Assembly: GCF_003097495.1 (NCBI RefSeq)
Contig: NZ_QEOP01000001.1
Span: 1,240,001-1,304,000, forward strand
Source of the DNA: Amnibacterium flavum
Lineage (GTDB): Bacteria; Actinomycetota; Actinomycetes; Actinomycetales; Microbacteriaceae
Length of the DNA: 64,000 bases
Direction of reading: 5' to 3'
This document shows positions 7,783 through 16,195 of this stretch, in pieces. How positions within the stretch are numbered: position 1 is the stretch's first letter; the number at the start of each line of letters is the position of its first letter. Below the pieces are notes generated by a model. The model worked only from the letters and a program-made list of their open reading frames with translations, was not told the origin of the DNA and did no database searches. The position numbers and the translations under genes are program-made.

Positions 7783-10656
7783 ATGGCTACCCTTCTCTAC
7801 CGTCTCGGTCGCTGGTCCTACGCACGTCCGTGGCGGGTCGTCATCGCCTGGCTCGTGCTCGTCGGAGCCGTCGGCGGCATCGCCCTCGGGCTCGGCGGTT
7901 CGCTCAAGAACGCGTTCACCATCCCGGGCACCGAGTCGCAGCAGGCGATCGACAAGCTGGCCGCCGTGTTCCCGCAGACCGCGGGTGCGACCCTGCAGAT
8001 CGTCTTCCAGGCGCCCGAGGGGGATTCCGTCGAGGACGAGCCCTACAAGACGGCCATCGAGGACTCGATCGACGCCGTGTCGAAGATCGACGGAGTCGAG
8101 GCGGCCACCTCGCCCTTCTCCGAGTACGCGGTCGAGGCGGTCTCGGACGACGGCAGGGTCGGGCTCGGTCAGGTCACCTTCACCGAGCAGCAGGACAACG
8201 TCACCGACGCGACCGTCGAGGACGTGCTGGCCACCGCGTCGATCGGGGAGGACGCCGGCCTCAACGTGCAGTACACCGGCGGGGTGCTGACCAGCACCAG
8301 CATCGGCGTCACCTGGATCGAGGGCGTCGGCGTCGTGTTCGCCGGCCTCGTCCTGGTCATCGCCTTCGGTTCCCTGCTGGCGGCCGGGATGCCCCTGCTC
8401 GTCGCCTTCGCCGGGGTCGGTGTCGCGATGAGCGGCCTGATCATCGCCGCCGCGTTCACCCCCGTCTCCTCGAGCGCACCGCTCCTCGGCCTGATGATCG
8501 GTCTCGCGGTCGGCATCGACTACTCGCTCTTCATCATCTCGAGGCACCGGAACCAGCTGGTCACCGATGTCAGTCCACAGGACTCGGTCGGGATCGCGGT
8601 GGCGACGGCCGGAAGCGCGGTCGTCTTCGCCGGCATCACGGTCATCATCGCGCTCCTCGGCCTGCTCGTCGTCGGCATCCCGTTCCTCTCGGTCATGGGT
8701 CTCGGAGCCGCGGGAACAGTCCTCATGGCCGTTCTCGCCTCGGTCACGCTCCTGCCCGCGCTCCTCGGCTTCGCGGGCGAGCGGCTCCGGCCGAAGCCCG
8801 GTTCCCGCGCCCACCGCAGGGCGCTCGCGTCCCAGCCGGGCGCGACCGAGGTCAAGCCGGCCTTCGGCGCCCGCTGGGTGCGCGGCGTGCTCAAGGCGCC
8901 CATCCCGATCGCGATCGCCGTCATCGCCGTGCTCGGCTCGCTGCTGATCCCGGCTCTGCAGCTGCAGCTGAGCCTGCCCGACGCGGGTTCCCAGTCCGAG
9001 GACACCACCTCGCGTCAGGCCTACGACATCATCGCCGACGAGTTCGGGGCGGGGCGCAACGGTCCGCTCATCGTTCTCGTCGACATCACCCAGACGACCG
9101 ACATCTTCGACGACCTCGACGCCATCGGCGCCCGGATCGCCGAGCTCCCCGACGTCGCCCGCGTCGGAGACGGCATCCCGAACGAGACGGTCGACACCGC
9201 GATCATCCAGGTCATCCCCGAGAGCGCACCCGACTCGCCCGAGACGACGAAGCTCGTCGAGAGCATCCGCGAGCTCGAGCCCGAGATCGCGGAGGAGTTC
9301 GACACCCCGATCCAGGTCACCGGTGCCACCGCCGTCTACAACGACATCTCGTCGACCCTGATGGCCGCGCTCATCCCGTTCGCGGCGATCGTCGTCGGGC
9401 TCTCGATCATCCTTCTGATGATGGTGTTCCGCTCCCTGTTCGTGCCGATCACCGCAGCGCTCGGCTTCCTGCTGTCGGTCGTCGCCGCGTTCGGCGCGGT
9501 GGTCGCGGTCTTCCAGCTCGGCTTCGGACTCGACCTGCTCCACATGGATCCCGGCCCCATCCTCAGCTTCCTGCCGATCATCCTGATAGCCGTGCTGTTC
9601 GGGCTCGCCATGGACTACCAGGTGTTCCTCGTCAGCGGGATGCGCGAGGAGTACATCCGCACGGGCAACGCCCGCGAGTCGGTCGCCACCGGTTTCGCTC
9701 ACGCGGCCCGCGTGGTCACAGCGGCGGCGCTCATCATGTTCTTCGTCTTCTTCTCGTTCGTGCCCGAGGGCATCGACATGATCAAGCCGATCGCACTGGG
9801 GCTCGCCGTCGGGATCCTGGTCGACGCCTACCTCGTGCGGATGACCCTCATCCCCGCGCTCATGGCGCTCGCCGGCGACGCCGCGTGGTACCTGCCGAAG
9901 TGGCTCGACCGCCTGCTGCCCAACGTCGACATCGAGGGATCGAGCCTCGAGCACCACCGCGAGGGTCTCGAATGGGCGGAGACCCAGCACGGCGCGATGG
10001 TGAGCACCGAGCACCTGATCGTCGCGGGCGCGTCGCGCTCCATCGATTTCGCCGCTCCGGCCGGGGGACTGACCCTGCTCCTGTCGGAGGGGCCGCTGCG
10101 GCGCTCCCTCTTCGCCACTCTCGCAGGGCGTGCGGAGCCGGTCTCCGGTCGCGCCCAGGTCGCCGGGCGCCCGCTTCCGACCGACGCCTCGGCGGTATCG
10201 CGGATGGTCGCGATGGTCGACCCCGACATGATCGGAGCGGACCCCGACACCACGGTCGAGGACCTGCTGCGCGAGAGGTTCGCGCTGGCCGGATCGATGT
10301 TCACGGCAAGCGGTCGTCGCAAGGGCGTCCAGCCTCTGCTCGACCGGGTCGGTCGCGCGCTCGTCGCAGAGGGCCTCCCGCGCATCGACGCGGACGACCC
10401 CGCGGGGAGCCTCCATCCCGAAGCCCGGCTCGCCCTGGCGACCGCTCTCGCGGTGGCGTCGGGAGCCTCGGTGCTCACCGTCGACTTCGCCGACGCGTCG
10501 GGTGCGGCGCTGGAGCGCGACATCCGGATCGTCTCCGCCATCGTCCCCGCGTCGGCCACCGTCATCGGCGGCATCTCCGCCGCCATCCATCCCCAGGTCA
10601 TCTCCGGCCGCCCCACCGCGGTGGCCGACATCGAGCGAAAGGCGGTGCTCTCATGA
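7783..10656 (+). CDS. MMPL/RND-family exporter with C-terminal degenerate ABC-ATPase-like domain
   Basis: The 957-residue product starts with an MMPL transporter (residues 1 to about 710): an N-terminal helix, a periplasmic loop, TM2-6 with the proton-relay motif GIDYSLFIISRHR, then a second half with AMDYQVFLVSGMREEY. Residues about 738-957 form an extra cytosolic domain patterned like an ABC ATPase. SLFATLAGRAEPVSGRAQVAG corresponds to the post-Walker-A region, LHPEARLALATALAVASGA to the signature helix and SVLTVDFAD to Walker B. The P-loop position reads LSEGPLRRS, lacking GxxGxGKS, so ATP hydrolysis is unlikely. Its stop overlaps the YhgE/Pip start (ATGA). A role in lipid or drug export is inferred. 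Confidence 0.9.
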   Translation: MATLLYRLGRWSYARPWRVVIAWLVLVGAVGGIALGLGGSLKNAFTIPGTESQQAIDKLAAVFPQTAGATLQIVFQAPEGDSVEDEPYKTAIEDSIDAVSKIDGVEAATSPFSEYAVEAVSDDGRVGLGQVTFTEQQDNVTDATVEDVLATASIGEDAGLNVQYTGGVLTSTSIGVTWIEGVGVVFAGLVLVIAFGSLLAAGMPLLVAFAGVGVAMSGLIIAAAFTPVSSSAPLLGLMIGLAVGIDYSLFIISRHRNQLVTDVSPQDSVGIAVATAGSAVVFAGITVIIALLGLLVVGIPFLSVMGLGAAGTVLMAVLASVTLLPALLGFAGERLRPKPGSRAHRRALASQPGATEVKPAFGARWVRGVLKAPIPIAIAVIAVLGSLLIPALQLQLSLPDAGSQSEDTTSRQAYDIIADEFGAGRNGPLIVLVDITQTTDIFDDLDAIGARIAELPDVARVGDGIPNETVDTAIIQVIPESAPDSPETTKLVESIRELEPEIAEEFDTPIQVTGATAVYNDISSTLMAALIPFAAIVVGLSIILLMMVFRSLFVPITAALGFLLSVVAAFGAVVAVFQLGFGLDLLHMDPGPILSFLPIILIAVLFGLAMDYQVFLVSGMREEYIRTGNARESVATGFAHAARVVTAAALIMFFVFFSFVPEGIDMIKPIALGLAVGILVDAYLVRMTLIPALMALAGDAAWYLPKWLDRLLPNVDIEGSSLEHHREGLEWAETQHGAMVSTEHLIVAGASRSIDFAAPAGGLTLLLSEGPLRRSLFATLAGRAEPVSGRAQVAGRPLPTDASAVSRMVAMVDPDMIGADPDTTVEDLLRERFALAGSMFTASGRRKGVQPLLDRVGRALVAEGLPRIDADDPAGSLHPEARLALATALAVASGASVLTVDFADASGAALERDIRIVSAIVPASATVIGGISAAIHPQVISGRPTAVADIERKAVLS

Positions 10657-12509
10657 CGAGCACGACTTCGCGCCGCCTCAGGCGGTCACTTCTCGTCACC
10701 GGGCTCGTCCTGGTGCCCCTCGCCGTCGTCGGCCTCTTCGCCGGCGCGACCGCTGCGGTCGGCAGCGAGGGCTCCCGAGTCCCCGCCGCCATCGTGAACG
10801 AGGACGAGTTCGTCACCCAGACCGCCGCCGACGGCACCGAGACCCAGGTCCTCGCCGGGCGGCTGCTCGTCACCCAGCTCACCGCGGGAGACCCCGACGA
10901 CGGCGCCGCGTCGTCGATCTTCGACTGGCACGTCGAAGGCGCCGACGAGGCCGAGGCCGCCCTGAAGGCGGGCGAGGTCTACGCGGTCATCACGATCCCG
11001 AGCGACTTCTCGAAGTCGGTCGTCTCGCTCTCGACCGACGACCCGGTGCAGGCGCAGATCAGCCTCCAGACCGACGACTCGCACGGTTACCTCACCGGGC
11101 CGCTCACCTCGGCGCTCGGCGACGGCCTCGCGGCGATCTTCGGGACCGAGCTGTCCAAGCAGTACATCGCGGGTCTCGTCGGCGGGACCGGGTCGATCGC
11201 CGGTTCCCTCACCGAGGCGGCCGATGGGGCCACGCAGCTCCAGACCGGCGCCCGCAGCCTCGGCGACGGCCTCACCCAGGCCGCCGGCGGCATCACGCAG
11301 GCTCAGTCGGGCGCCGGTGCGGTCGTCGACGGACTCGAGCAGTACACGGGCGGCGTCTCGAGCCTGAGCTCCGGACTGAACACGGCCGCCTCGAGCTCGT
11401 CGGGGCTGCAGGCGCTTCCGGCGGGGGTCAGCGCCTACACCGGCGGCGTCTCGCAGACAGCGACAGGCCTGAGCGACGCGATCGCCGCGCACAACGCCGG
11501 ATTCATCTCCGATGCCGAGTTCGCGGCCGCCGTCGACAGCGTCTCGGCGGGGCTCAACGAGTTGTCCGCGCAGGGCCCGCAGCTCGTCGCGGGGGCCCAG
11601 GGGGCGGCCGCGCTGCAGACGGGTGTCGTCCAGTCGGCGGCAGGGGCATCTCAGCTGGCCGCGGGCGGCGCGCCCCTCGTGGCGGGCGTCGAGCAGCTGC
11701 AGAGCGGCCTGGGAGACCTCTCGGCGGGGATCGGTCAGTCCGCGGCGGGCGCGAACCAGCTCGCTGATGGCGCCGGTGCATTGGCGACCGGTCTCAACGA
11801 GGGGGCCGCCCAGGTGCCCGACTACACCGAGTCGCAGGTCGACCAGATCTCCGACGTGGCGTCGAGTCCCGTCGGGATCACCGCATCGCGCGAGAACGAG
11901 GTCAACAACATCCCGCAGATCGGCTCGACTCTGCTGGTTCCCGTCGGTCTGTGGATCGGCGCACTCGCGGTCTTCCTGCTGCTCGGCGCGCCCACCCGGC
12001 GCGTGCTCGCCTCGACGGCCGGCAGCGCCCGGATCGCCGTCGACTCGCTCGGCAAGGCTCTCGGCATCGTTGGGGTCCAGGCCGTCGCGCTCGTCGCGCT
12101 GCTGCATCTGGCGATCGGCGTCCCGTGGGAGTCGCTGCCGGCGACCCTGCCGTTCGCGCTGCTGATCGGCGTCGCGTTCGCCGCGATTGACGCCATGCTG
12201 ACGACCCTGTTCGGACGGGTGGGCCTGGTGGTGTCGCTGGTGCTGCTCGCGCTGCAGCTGACGACGACAGGTGGTCTCTACCCGATCGAGCTGCTCTCGG
12301 AGCCGTTCCGCATCATCAGTCCGCTGCTGCCGGTGACCGGAGCGGTCGACGGGATGCAGGCGATCATCACGGGTGCCGGAGCCGGGGGAGTCATCGCCGG
12401 AGCACTGCCCCTGGTGGTCTGGGGTGCGCTGTCGGTGATCATCACCTTCATCGCGGTGGCCCGCAAACGCTCCGCCCGAGCGCTGGGCCTCGTCCCGCAC
12501 CTGGCCTGA
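10653..12509 (+). CDS. YhgE/Pip family membrane protein (ABC-2-like)
   Basis: The 618-residue product has an N-terminal transmembrane helix near residues 9-32 and an extracytoplasmic region with the conserved PAAIVNED segment near residue 45. A long Gly/Ala/Ser-rich heptad-like region with repeated 'GA..L..G' units spans about residues 190-400. Five or so C-terminal transmembrane helices from about residue 425 match the ABC-2-type membrane end of YhgE/Pip proteins. It overlaps the MMPL gene by 4 bp. Members of this family occur beside MMPL transporters in actinobacteria and may join type VII- or lipid-export-related assemblies. The partnership here is inferred from translational coupling. Confidence 0.88.
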   Translation: MTSTTSRRLRRSLLVTGLVLVPLAVVGLFAGATAAVGSEGSRVPAAIVNEDEFVTQTAADGTETQVLAGRLLVTQLTAGDPDDGAASSIFDWHVEGADEAEAALKAGEVYAVITIPSDFSKSVVSLSTDDPVQAQISLQTDDSHGYLTGPLTSALGDGLAAIFGTELSKQYIAGLVGGTGSIAGSLTEAADGATQLQTGARSLGDGLTQAAGGITQAQSGAGAVVDGLEQYTGGVSSLSSGLNTAASSSSGLQALPAGVSAYTGGVSQTATGLSDAIAAHNAGFISDAEFAAAVDSVSAGLNELSAQGPQLVAGAQGAAALQTGVVQSAAGASQLAAGGAPLVAGVEQLQSGLGDLSAGIGQSAAGANQLADGAGALATGLNEGAAQVPDYTESQVDQISDVASSPVGITASRENEVNNIPQIGSTLLVPVGLWIGALAVFLLLGAPTRRVLASTAGSARIAVDSLGKALGIVGVQAVALVALLHLAIGVPWESLPATLPFALLIGVAFAAIDAMLTTLFGRVGLVVSLVLLALQLTTTGGLYPIELLSEPFRIISPLLPVTGAVDGMQAIITGAGAGGVIAGALPLVVWGALSVIITFIAVARKRSARALGLVPHLA

Positions 12510-12545
12510 TCCGGCGTCTGCACCGATCGGGACCGGTCGCGCGGG

Positions 12546-13400
12546 TCAGGACGACACGCGGCTCCGGTCCTGATCCGTGCGGGAACCGTCCTGATCGGCG
12601 CCGGTCTGCCGAACCGCGAGGTTCGCACGGGCGAACTCGAGCGTCTCCCGCAGCAGCGCGAGTCGGCTGGTGTCGTTCCTTGCGCTCCGGATGTTGACTT
12701 CGGCGATGACGGAGCCGTCCCAGTCGCGACGGGCCAGCCACTGGAGCGTCTCGGCGACCGGCTGACCGCCTCGCCCGGGCAGCAGGTGCTCGTCGAAGAT
12801 CTTCCCCTCGTCGAGGGATCCGGATCCGTCGCAGAGGTGGATGTGCCGCACGCGGTCGCCGAGCAGCTCGGCCATCCCGAGCGCGTCGCGGCCCGAGAGC
12901 GCGGCGTGCGAGAAGTCGAGGGTGACGGCGTCGAAGTCGAAGCCTGTCGGATCCCACCCGGGGGCGTACGCGGCGACGCTGAGTCCGCGGACCTTCCACG
13001 GGAACATGTTCTCGACGGCGATCTCCACTCCCGTCGCGGTTCTCGTCTCCGCCACGATCTCGGCGAATCGCCGCGCGTACGAGCGCTGCCAGGTGAAGGG
13101 CGGATGCACGACGACCGTCGACGCCCCGAGCTCGGCCGCCAGGCCCGCCGACCGCTCGAGCTTGACCCGCGGGTCGCGCCCCCAGACGAAGTGGGTGAGC
13201 AGCAGCACGGGTGCGTGCACCGAGAGGATAGGCAGCTCGTACCGCTCGGACAGGGAGCGGAGGGTGTCGGCATCCTGGGTGGCGCGGTCACGTGTGACCA
13301 TCACCTCGATGCCGTCGTATCCGGCGGATCTCGCGAGTGCGAATGCTCGCTCCGTGCTGGCGGGGAAGACGCAGCTGGTGCTCATGCCGACCTTGATCAT
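12546..13400 (-). CDS. Sugar phosphate isomerase/epimerase family protein (AP-endonuclease-2-like TIM barrel)
   Basis: The 284-residue product has a xylose-isomerase-like TIM barrel. Metal-ligand-type motifs visible are SVHAPV, VVHPPF, VAVENMFPW (Glu), LDFSHAALSG (Asp/His), HIHLCDGSG and VIAEVN (Glu). The extreme C-terminus (QTGADQDGSRTDQDRSR) is polar and repetitive. Start is ATG 13400, 7 nt after a minus-strand TACGGT -10, so probably leaderless. It converges on the YhgE gene and stands alone. Substrate unknown; the fold covers isomerases, epimerases and endonuclease IV relatives. Confidence 0.8.
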   Translation of the reverse strand: MIKVGMSTSCVFPASTERAFALARSAGYDGIEVMVTRDRATQDADTLRSLSERYELPILSVHAPVLLLTHFVWGRDPRVKLERSAGLAAELGASTVVVHPPFTWQRSYARRFAEIVAETRTATGVEIAVENMFPWKVRGLSVAAYAPGWDPTGFDFDAVTLDFSHAALSGRDALGMAELLGDRVRHIHLCDGSGSLDEGKIFDEHLLPGRGGQPVAETLQWLARRDWDGSVIAEVNIRSARNDTSRLALLRETLEFARANLAVRQTGADQDGSRTDQDRSRVSS

Positions 13401-13407
13401 CAGGGAT

Positions 13408-13413
13408 ACCGTA
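13408..13413 (-). promoter_or_regulatory. -10 element of a leaderless promoter for the TIM-barrel gene
   Basis: On the minus strand this reads TACGGT, followed by 7 nt and the ATG at 13400. No Shine-Dalgarno is present between. Confidence 0.55.
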
Positions 13414-13530
13414 ACCCGCCTCTTCTCGGCCGCGGCCCGGCGCACCCCGCACCCGGGATGAACGGTGGTCGGCGGTTGCGTGAATAGGGTCCGCGACTGC
13501 CGACGGTCGGGGGCGCGGGCGGCAGGCCCG

Positions 13531-14553
13531 CTAGCGGGCGGATCGGCCTCCTTCGGGACGTCGCCGCAGGGAGGCGTCGGCCACTTCGGGCCCGCGGTAG
13601 ACCATGTCCATCGCGCCGATGCTCTCGCCAGGCGGGACAATCGCGTCGATCCTGTCGAGGATGTCGTCGGTCAGGGCGACCTCGGAGCCTGCCAATGTGT
13701 CCTCCAACTGCTCCATCGTGCGGGCGCCCGCGATGGCCGACGTCACTCCCGGGTGCGCGATCGTGAAGGCCATCGCCAGGTGGGTCAGGGGGATGCCCGC
13801 CTCATCGGAGAGAGTGACGAGCTGCTCGATCACGGCGAGCCGGCGCTGGTCGCGGAAGTGGGCCATCCCCGTACTCGCTCGGAAGTTGTCGTTCCGCTGT
13901 CCTGCGCGGTACTTGCCCGAGAGCGCACCGCCCGCCAGCGGGCTGTAAACGAGACTGCCCATCCCGTAGCGCTGCACGACCGGCAGGATCTCGCGCTCGA
14001 TCTCTCTGTCGAGAATGGAGTAGTTCGGCTGTTCGGTGCGGAAGCGCTCGTAACCGCGACGTTCCGCGGTCCACTGAGCCTCGACGATCTCCGACCCCCG
14101 CATGGAGGAGCTGCCGATCGCGCGCACTTTGCCCTGCCTGACGAGGTCGGTGAGAGCGGACAGAGTCTCGTCGATGTCGGTGTCGGGGTCGGGGCGATGC
14201 AATTGATAGACATCGATGTAGTCGGTTCGGAGATTCCGGAGCGATCGCTCGACGGCCTGCATGATCCACCGACGAGATGCTCCGCGATGATTCACGTCGT
14301 CGTCCACTGGACCCCAGAACTTGGTGGCCAGGACCACGTCGTCGCGTCGTCCCGCGAGTGCTTCGCCGACCACCTCCTCCGAGTCGCCGTACCGGTCGGC
14401 GGTGTCGATGAAGTTGATGCCGGCGTCCAGCGCTCGATGGATGATGCGGATGCCCTCACCGCGATCGGGATTGCCGAACGAGCCGAGCATCATCGCGCCG
14501 AGCGCGTACGGGGTCACTTTGATGCCGGTTCGGCCGAGAGTGCGGTAGTGCAT
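13531..14553 (-). CDS. Aldo/keto reductase
   Basis: The 340-residue product has the AKR catalytic tetrad: Asp and Tyr in FIDTADRYGDSE (near residues 50-55), Lys in LATKFWG and His in YQLHRPDPDTD. The NADP-binding C-terminal part has SAIAGARTMEQLEDTLAG. It belongs to the class with TQ/YajO-like reductases acting on diverse aldehydes and ketones. AGGAGG precedes the ATG. It is transcribed divergently from a TetR gene through a promoter that carries two palindromic operators, so it is probably the regulated target. Confidence 0.9.
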   Translation of the reverse strand: MHYRTLGRTGIKVTPYALGAMMLGSFGNPDRGEGIRIIHRALDAGINFIDTADRYGDSEEVVGEALAGRRDDVVLATKFWGPVDDDVNHRGASRRWIMQAVERSLRNLRTDYIDVYQLHRPDPDTDIDETLSALTDLVRQGKVRAIGSSSMRGSEIVEAQWTAERRGYERFRTEQPNYSILDREIEREILPVVQRYGMGSLVYSPLAGGALSGKYRAGQRNDNFRASTGMAHFRDQRRLAVIEQLVTLSDEAGIPLTHLAMAFTIAHPGVTSAIAGARTMEQLEDTLAGSEVALTDDILDRIDAIVPPGESIGAMDMVYRGPEVADASLRRRPEGGRSAR

Positions 14554-14577
14554 CGGGGGTCCTCCTGTATCGTGGTC

Positions 14578-14600
14578 TTAGCGGAACGTTGTTCCGCTAA
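14578..14600. promoter_or_regulatory. TetR-type operator 1 (23-bp palindrome)
   Basis: Two perfect 10-bp arms (TTAGCGGAAC and GTTCCGCTAA) flank a 3-bp centre. It lies just downstream of the minus-strand TATAGT -10 of the aldo/keto reductase gene, around its transcription start. Confidence 0.8.
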
Positions 14601-14605
14601 GTACG

Positions 14606-14633
14606 ACTATACGGAACAATGTTCCGATTACAA
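14606..14633 (-). promoter_or_regulatory. Promoter of the aldo/keto reductase gene
   Basis: Read on the minus strand, TTGTAA (14633-14628) and TATAGT (14611-14606) are separated by 16 bp. The -10 is close to consensus. The spacer holds the second operator palindrome. Confidence 0.6.
14612..14626. promoter_or_regulatory. TetR-type operator 2 (15-bp palindrome)
   Basis: CGGAACAATGTTCCG has 6-bp arms with the same GGAAC-N3-GTTCC core as the neighbouring operator, centres 30 bp apart. It occupies the spacer between the -35 and -10 of the divergent promoter, a position that would block RNA polymerase. Confidence 0.75.
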
Positions 14634-14647
14634 GATGGAGGCCCGCG

Positions 14648-15220
14648 ATGGCTGAGCTCTCCGGTTCCTCCCGAGCCGTGCGCGCCGATGCTCGCCAGAA
14701 TCTCGGCGCTCTCCTCCAGGCGGCGCGAACGGTGTTCGCCAGGTCGGGAGTGGATGCCCCGGCCCGCGACATCGCGACCGAAGCGGGGGTGGGGGTCGGC
14801 ACGCTGTACCGCCACTTCCCCACACGCGCCGCACTCGTTGCAGCGGTTTTCACCCGCGAGATCGACGCGACTGCTTCATCGGCCTACGAACTCCAGGCCG
14901 AGCACGACGCCGGGGAGGCGCTCGACCTGTGGGTCACGCGCTTCACCGCCTTCGTGGCGACGAAGCAAGGATTGGCCGCCGCTCTGCGGTCGGGGGATCC
15001 GGCGTTCGAGGACCTTCCCGCCTACCTCCAATCCATGCTCGGACCTGCGCTGCGATCGCTTGTCGATGCGGCTGAGGAGGCAGGCGTCGTTCGACCCGGT
15101 GTCGATTCATCCGAGCTGCTTCAGGCGATCGCCGATCTCAGTCATCGCGCCCCATCGGGCGACGGGTCGCCCAATCCGATGGTCCGCATCCTCCTCGAAG
15201 GACTGCGAGTGCGTCCGTGA
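14648..15220 (+). CDS. TetR/AcrR family transcriptional regulator
   Basis: The 190-residue product has an N-terminal HTH (NLGALLQAARTVFARSGVDAPARDIATEAGVGVGTLYRHFPTRAALVAAVF, about residues 18-66) and a C-terminal helical sensor domain of the type found in many actinobacterial TetR proteins. GGAGG lies about 8 nt before the ATG. It is divergent from the aldo/keto reductase gene, with two palindromes sharing GGAAC-N3-GTTCC between them. It is likely an autorepressor that also controls the reductase; the inducer is unknown. Confidence 0.9.
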   Translation: MAELSGSSRAVRADARQNLGALLQAARTVFARSGVDAPARDIATEAGVGVGTLYRHFPTRAALVAAVFTREIDATASSAYELQAEHDAGEALDLWVTRFTAFVATKQGLAAALRSGDPAFEDLPAYLQSMLGPALRSLVDAAEEAGVVRPGVDSSELLQAIADLSHRAPSGDGSPNPMVRILLEGLRVRP

Positions 15221-15268
15221 TCGTGAGGCCCGAGCAGCTCGCCCCTCCCGCTGAGATCGGACGGAGAG

Positions 15269-16045
15269 ATGGATGAGACGAGCGTGCGGAAGACGCGGGC
15301 CGACGCGCCCGCGGGATTCTTCGAGGCCGAGGCGGCCGGACTCGCATGGCTGGGCGAGGCAGAGACGCGGGGAGGCGTACGGGTCGCCGGCGTGCTGTCG
15401 GTCGGACCGGGGGTGATCGAGCTCGAGCGCATCGCGGATGCCCGGCCTCGGCCCGATGTCGCGGCCGCCTTCGGACGTGCGCTCGCCATGACCCACGACG
15501 CCGGCGCCGAGAACTTCGGCGCACCTCCGACCGGCTGGGACGGGCCGTGCTTCATCGGCCGGCAACCGCTGGCGGTCTCGCGCGCCTCCCGGGCCTGGGG
15601 CGAGTTCTACGCGGCCGACCGGGTGCTGCCCTATCTCGAGCTCGCTGTTCGACGCGGTCACGTGACCGCCGAGGAGGGCGACGTGGTGAGAAGCGCCTGC
15701 GCCCGCATCCGCGCGGGCGACTTCGACGACGGCGACTCGCCCTCCCGACTGCACGGCGACCTCTGGAACGGGAACGTGCTCTGGTCACCCGGGGGAGTCG
15801 TGCTCATCGACCCGGCCGCGCACGGTGGGCACCGCGAGACCGACCTGGCGATGCTCGCCCTCTTCGGCTGCCCGTACCTCGACGAGGTCGTCGAGGGCTA
15901 CGCGACAGCGCATCCTCTCCGCGACGGATGGCGGGACCGGATCCCGCTCCACCAGCTCCATCCCCTCGCGGTGCACGCGGCCTCGCACGGCCGCTCGTAT
16001 GCCGCACCTCTCGTCGACGCGGCGCGCGCGACCCTCGCGCTCTGA
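15269..16045 (+). CDS. Fructosamine kinase family protein
   Basis: The 258-residue product has a protein-kinase-like phosphotransferase fold. The catalytic loop is SRLHGDLWNGN near residue 160 and the metal-binding segment is LIDPAAHGGHRETDLAM near residue 180, both typical of fructosamine/ketosamine 3-kinases. These phosphorylate ketoamines on glycated proteins or free amino acids so that they decompose. The N-terminus (KTRADAPAGFFEAEAAGLAWL) matches the family. A GGAGAG motif precedes the ATG. It stands 48 bp after the TetR gene and could be its operon partner, though the gap and function do not require that. Confidence 0.83.
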   Translation: MDETSVRKTRADAPAGFFEAEAAGLAWLGEAETRGGVRVAGVLSVGPGVIELERIADARPRPDVAAAFGRALAMTHDAGAENFGAPPTGWDGPCFIGRQPLAVSRASRAWGEFYAADRVLPYLELAVRRGHVTAEEGDVVRSACARIRAGDFDDGDSPSRLHGDLWNGNVLWSPGGVVLIDPAAHGGHRETDLAMLALFGCPYLDEVVEGYATAHPLRDGWRDRIPLHQLHPLAVHAASHGRSYAAPLVDAARATLAL

Positions 16046-16115
16046 CGGCTCCGAACGAGCCGCGCCCTGTACCCACGGGAGGGTGCGGCGCACGGAGCGT
16101 TCAGGGGCCTCCCGG

Positions 16116-16121
16116 TAGACT
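16116..16121 (+). promoter_or_regulatory. -10 element upstream of the Mrp operon
   Basis: TAGACT followed by 7 nt and a GTG at 16129. The same hexamer and spacing precede pta. Transcription from here would start a leaderless seven-codon ORF and continue into mrpA. Confidence 0.6.
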
Positions 16122-16128
16122 GGCGGCC

Positions 16129-16152
16129 GTGGCAATCGATCTTCATCGGTGA
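16129..16152 (+). other. Seven-codon leaderless mini-ORF (leader peptide or gene relic)
   Basis: GTG at 16129 opens MAIDLHR followed by a stop. Its position exactly 7 nt after TAGACT is what this genome uses for leaderless starts. The beginning MAIDLH resembles the N-terminus of PHP-domain phosphoesterases, so this could be the remnant of a deleted gene whose promoter now drives mrp. It could equally be a true leader peptide or chance. Confidence 0.35.
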
Positions 16153-16195
16153 CCGCACGCGACGACCCCAGGCCGCCTGACGTACGGAGGAAAGC

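Noticed and set aside
7711-10590. Long minus-strand frame antisense to the MMPL gene
   Set aside because: Low-complexity Asp/Glu/Arg/Gln composition, no motif, fully covered by a recognised plus-strand transporter gene.
7830-12509. Single open frame suggesting one giant 1559-residue protein
   Set aside because: Its first 940 codons are an out-of-frame reading of the MMPL gene and are Arg-rich. Only the part from ATG 10653 (YhgE/Pip) has protein character.
12546-13640. Longer TIM-barrel protein starting at 13640
   Set aside because: The extension overlaps the 3' end of the aldo/keto reductase gene and lacks family similarity. ATG 13400 follows a leaderless-type promoter.
13465-14655. Plus-strand frame of 396 codons antisense to the aldo/keto reductase gene
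   Set aside because: No motif, and the opposite strand encodes a complete reductase with its tetrad and promoter.
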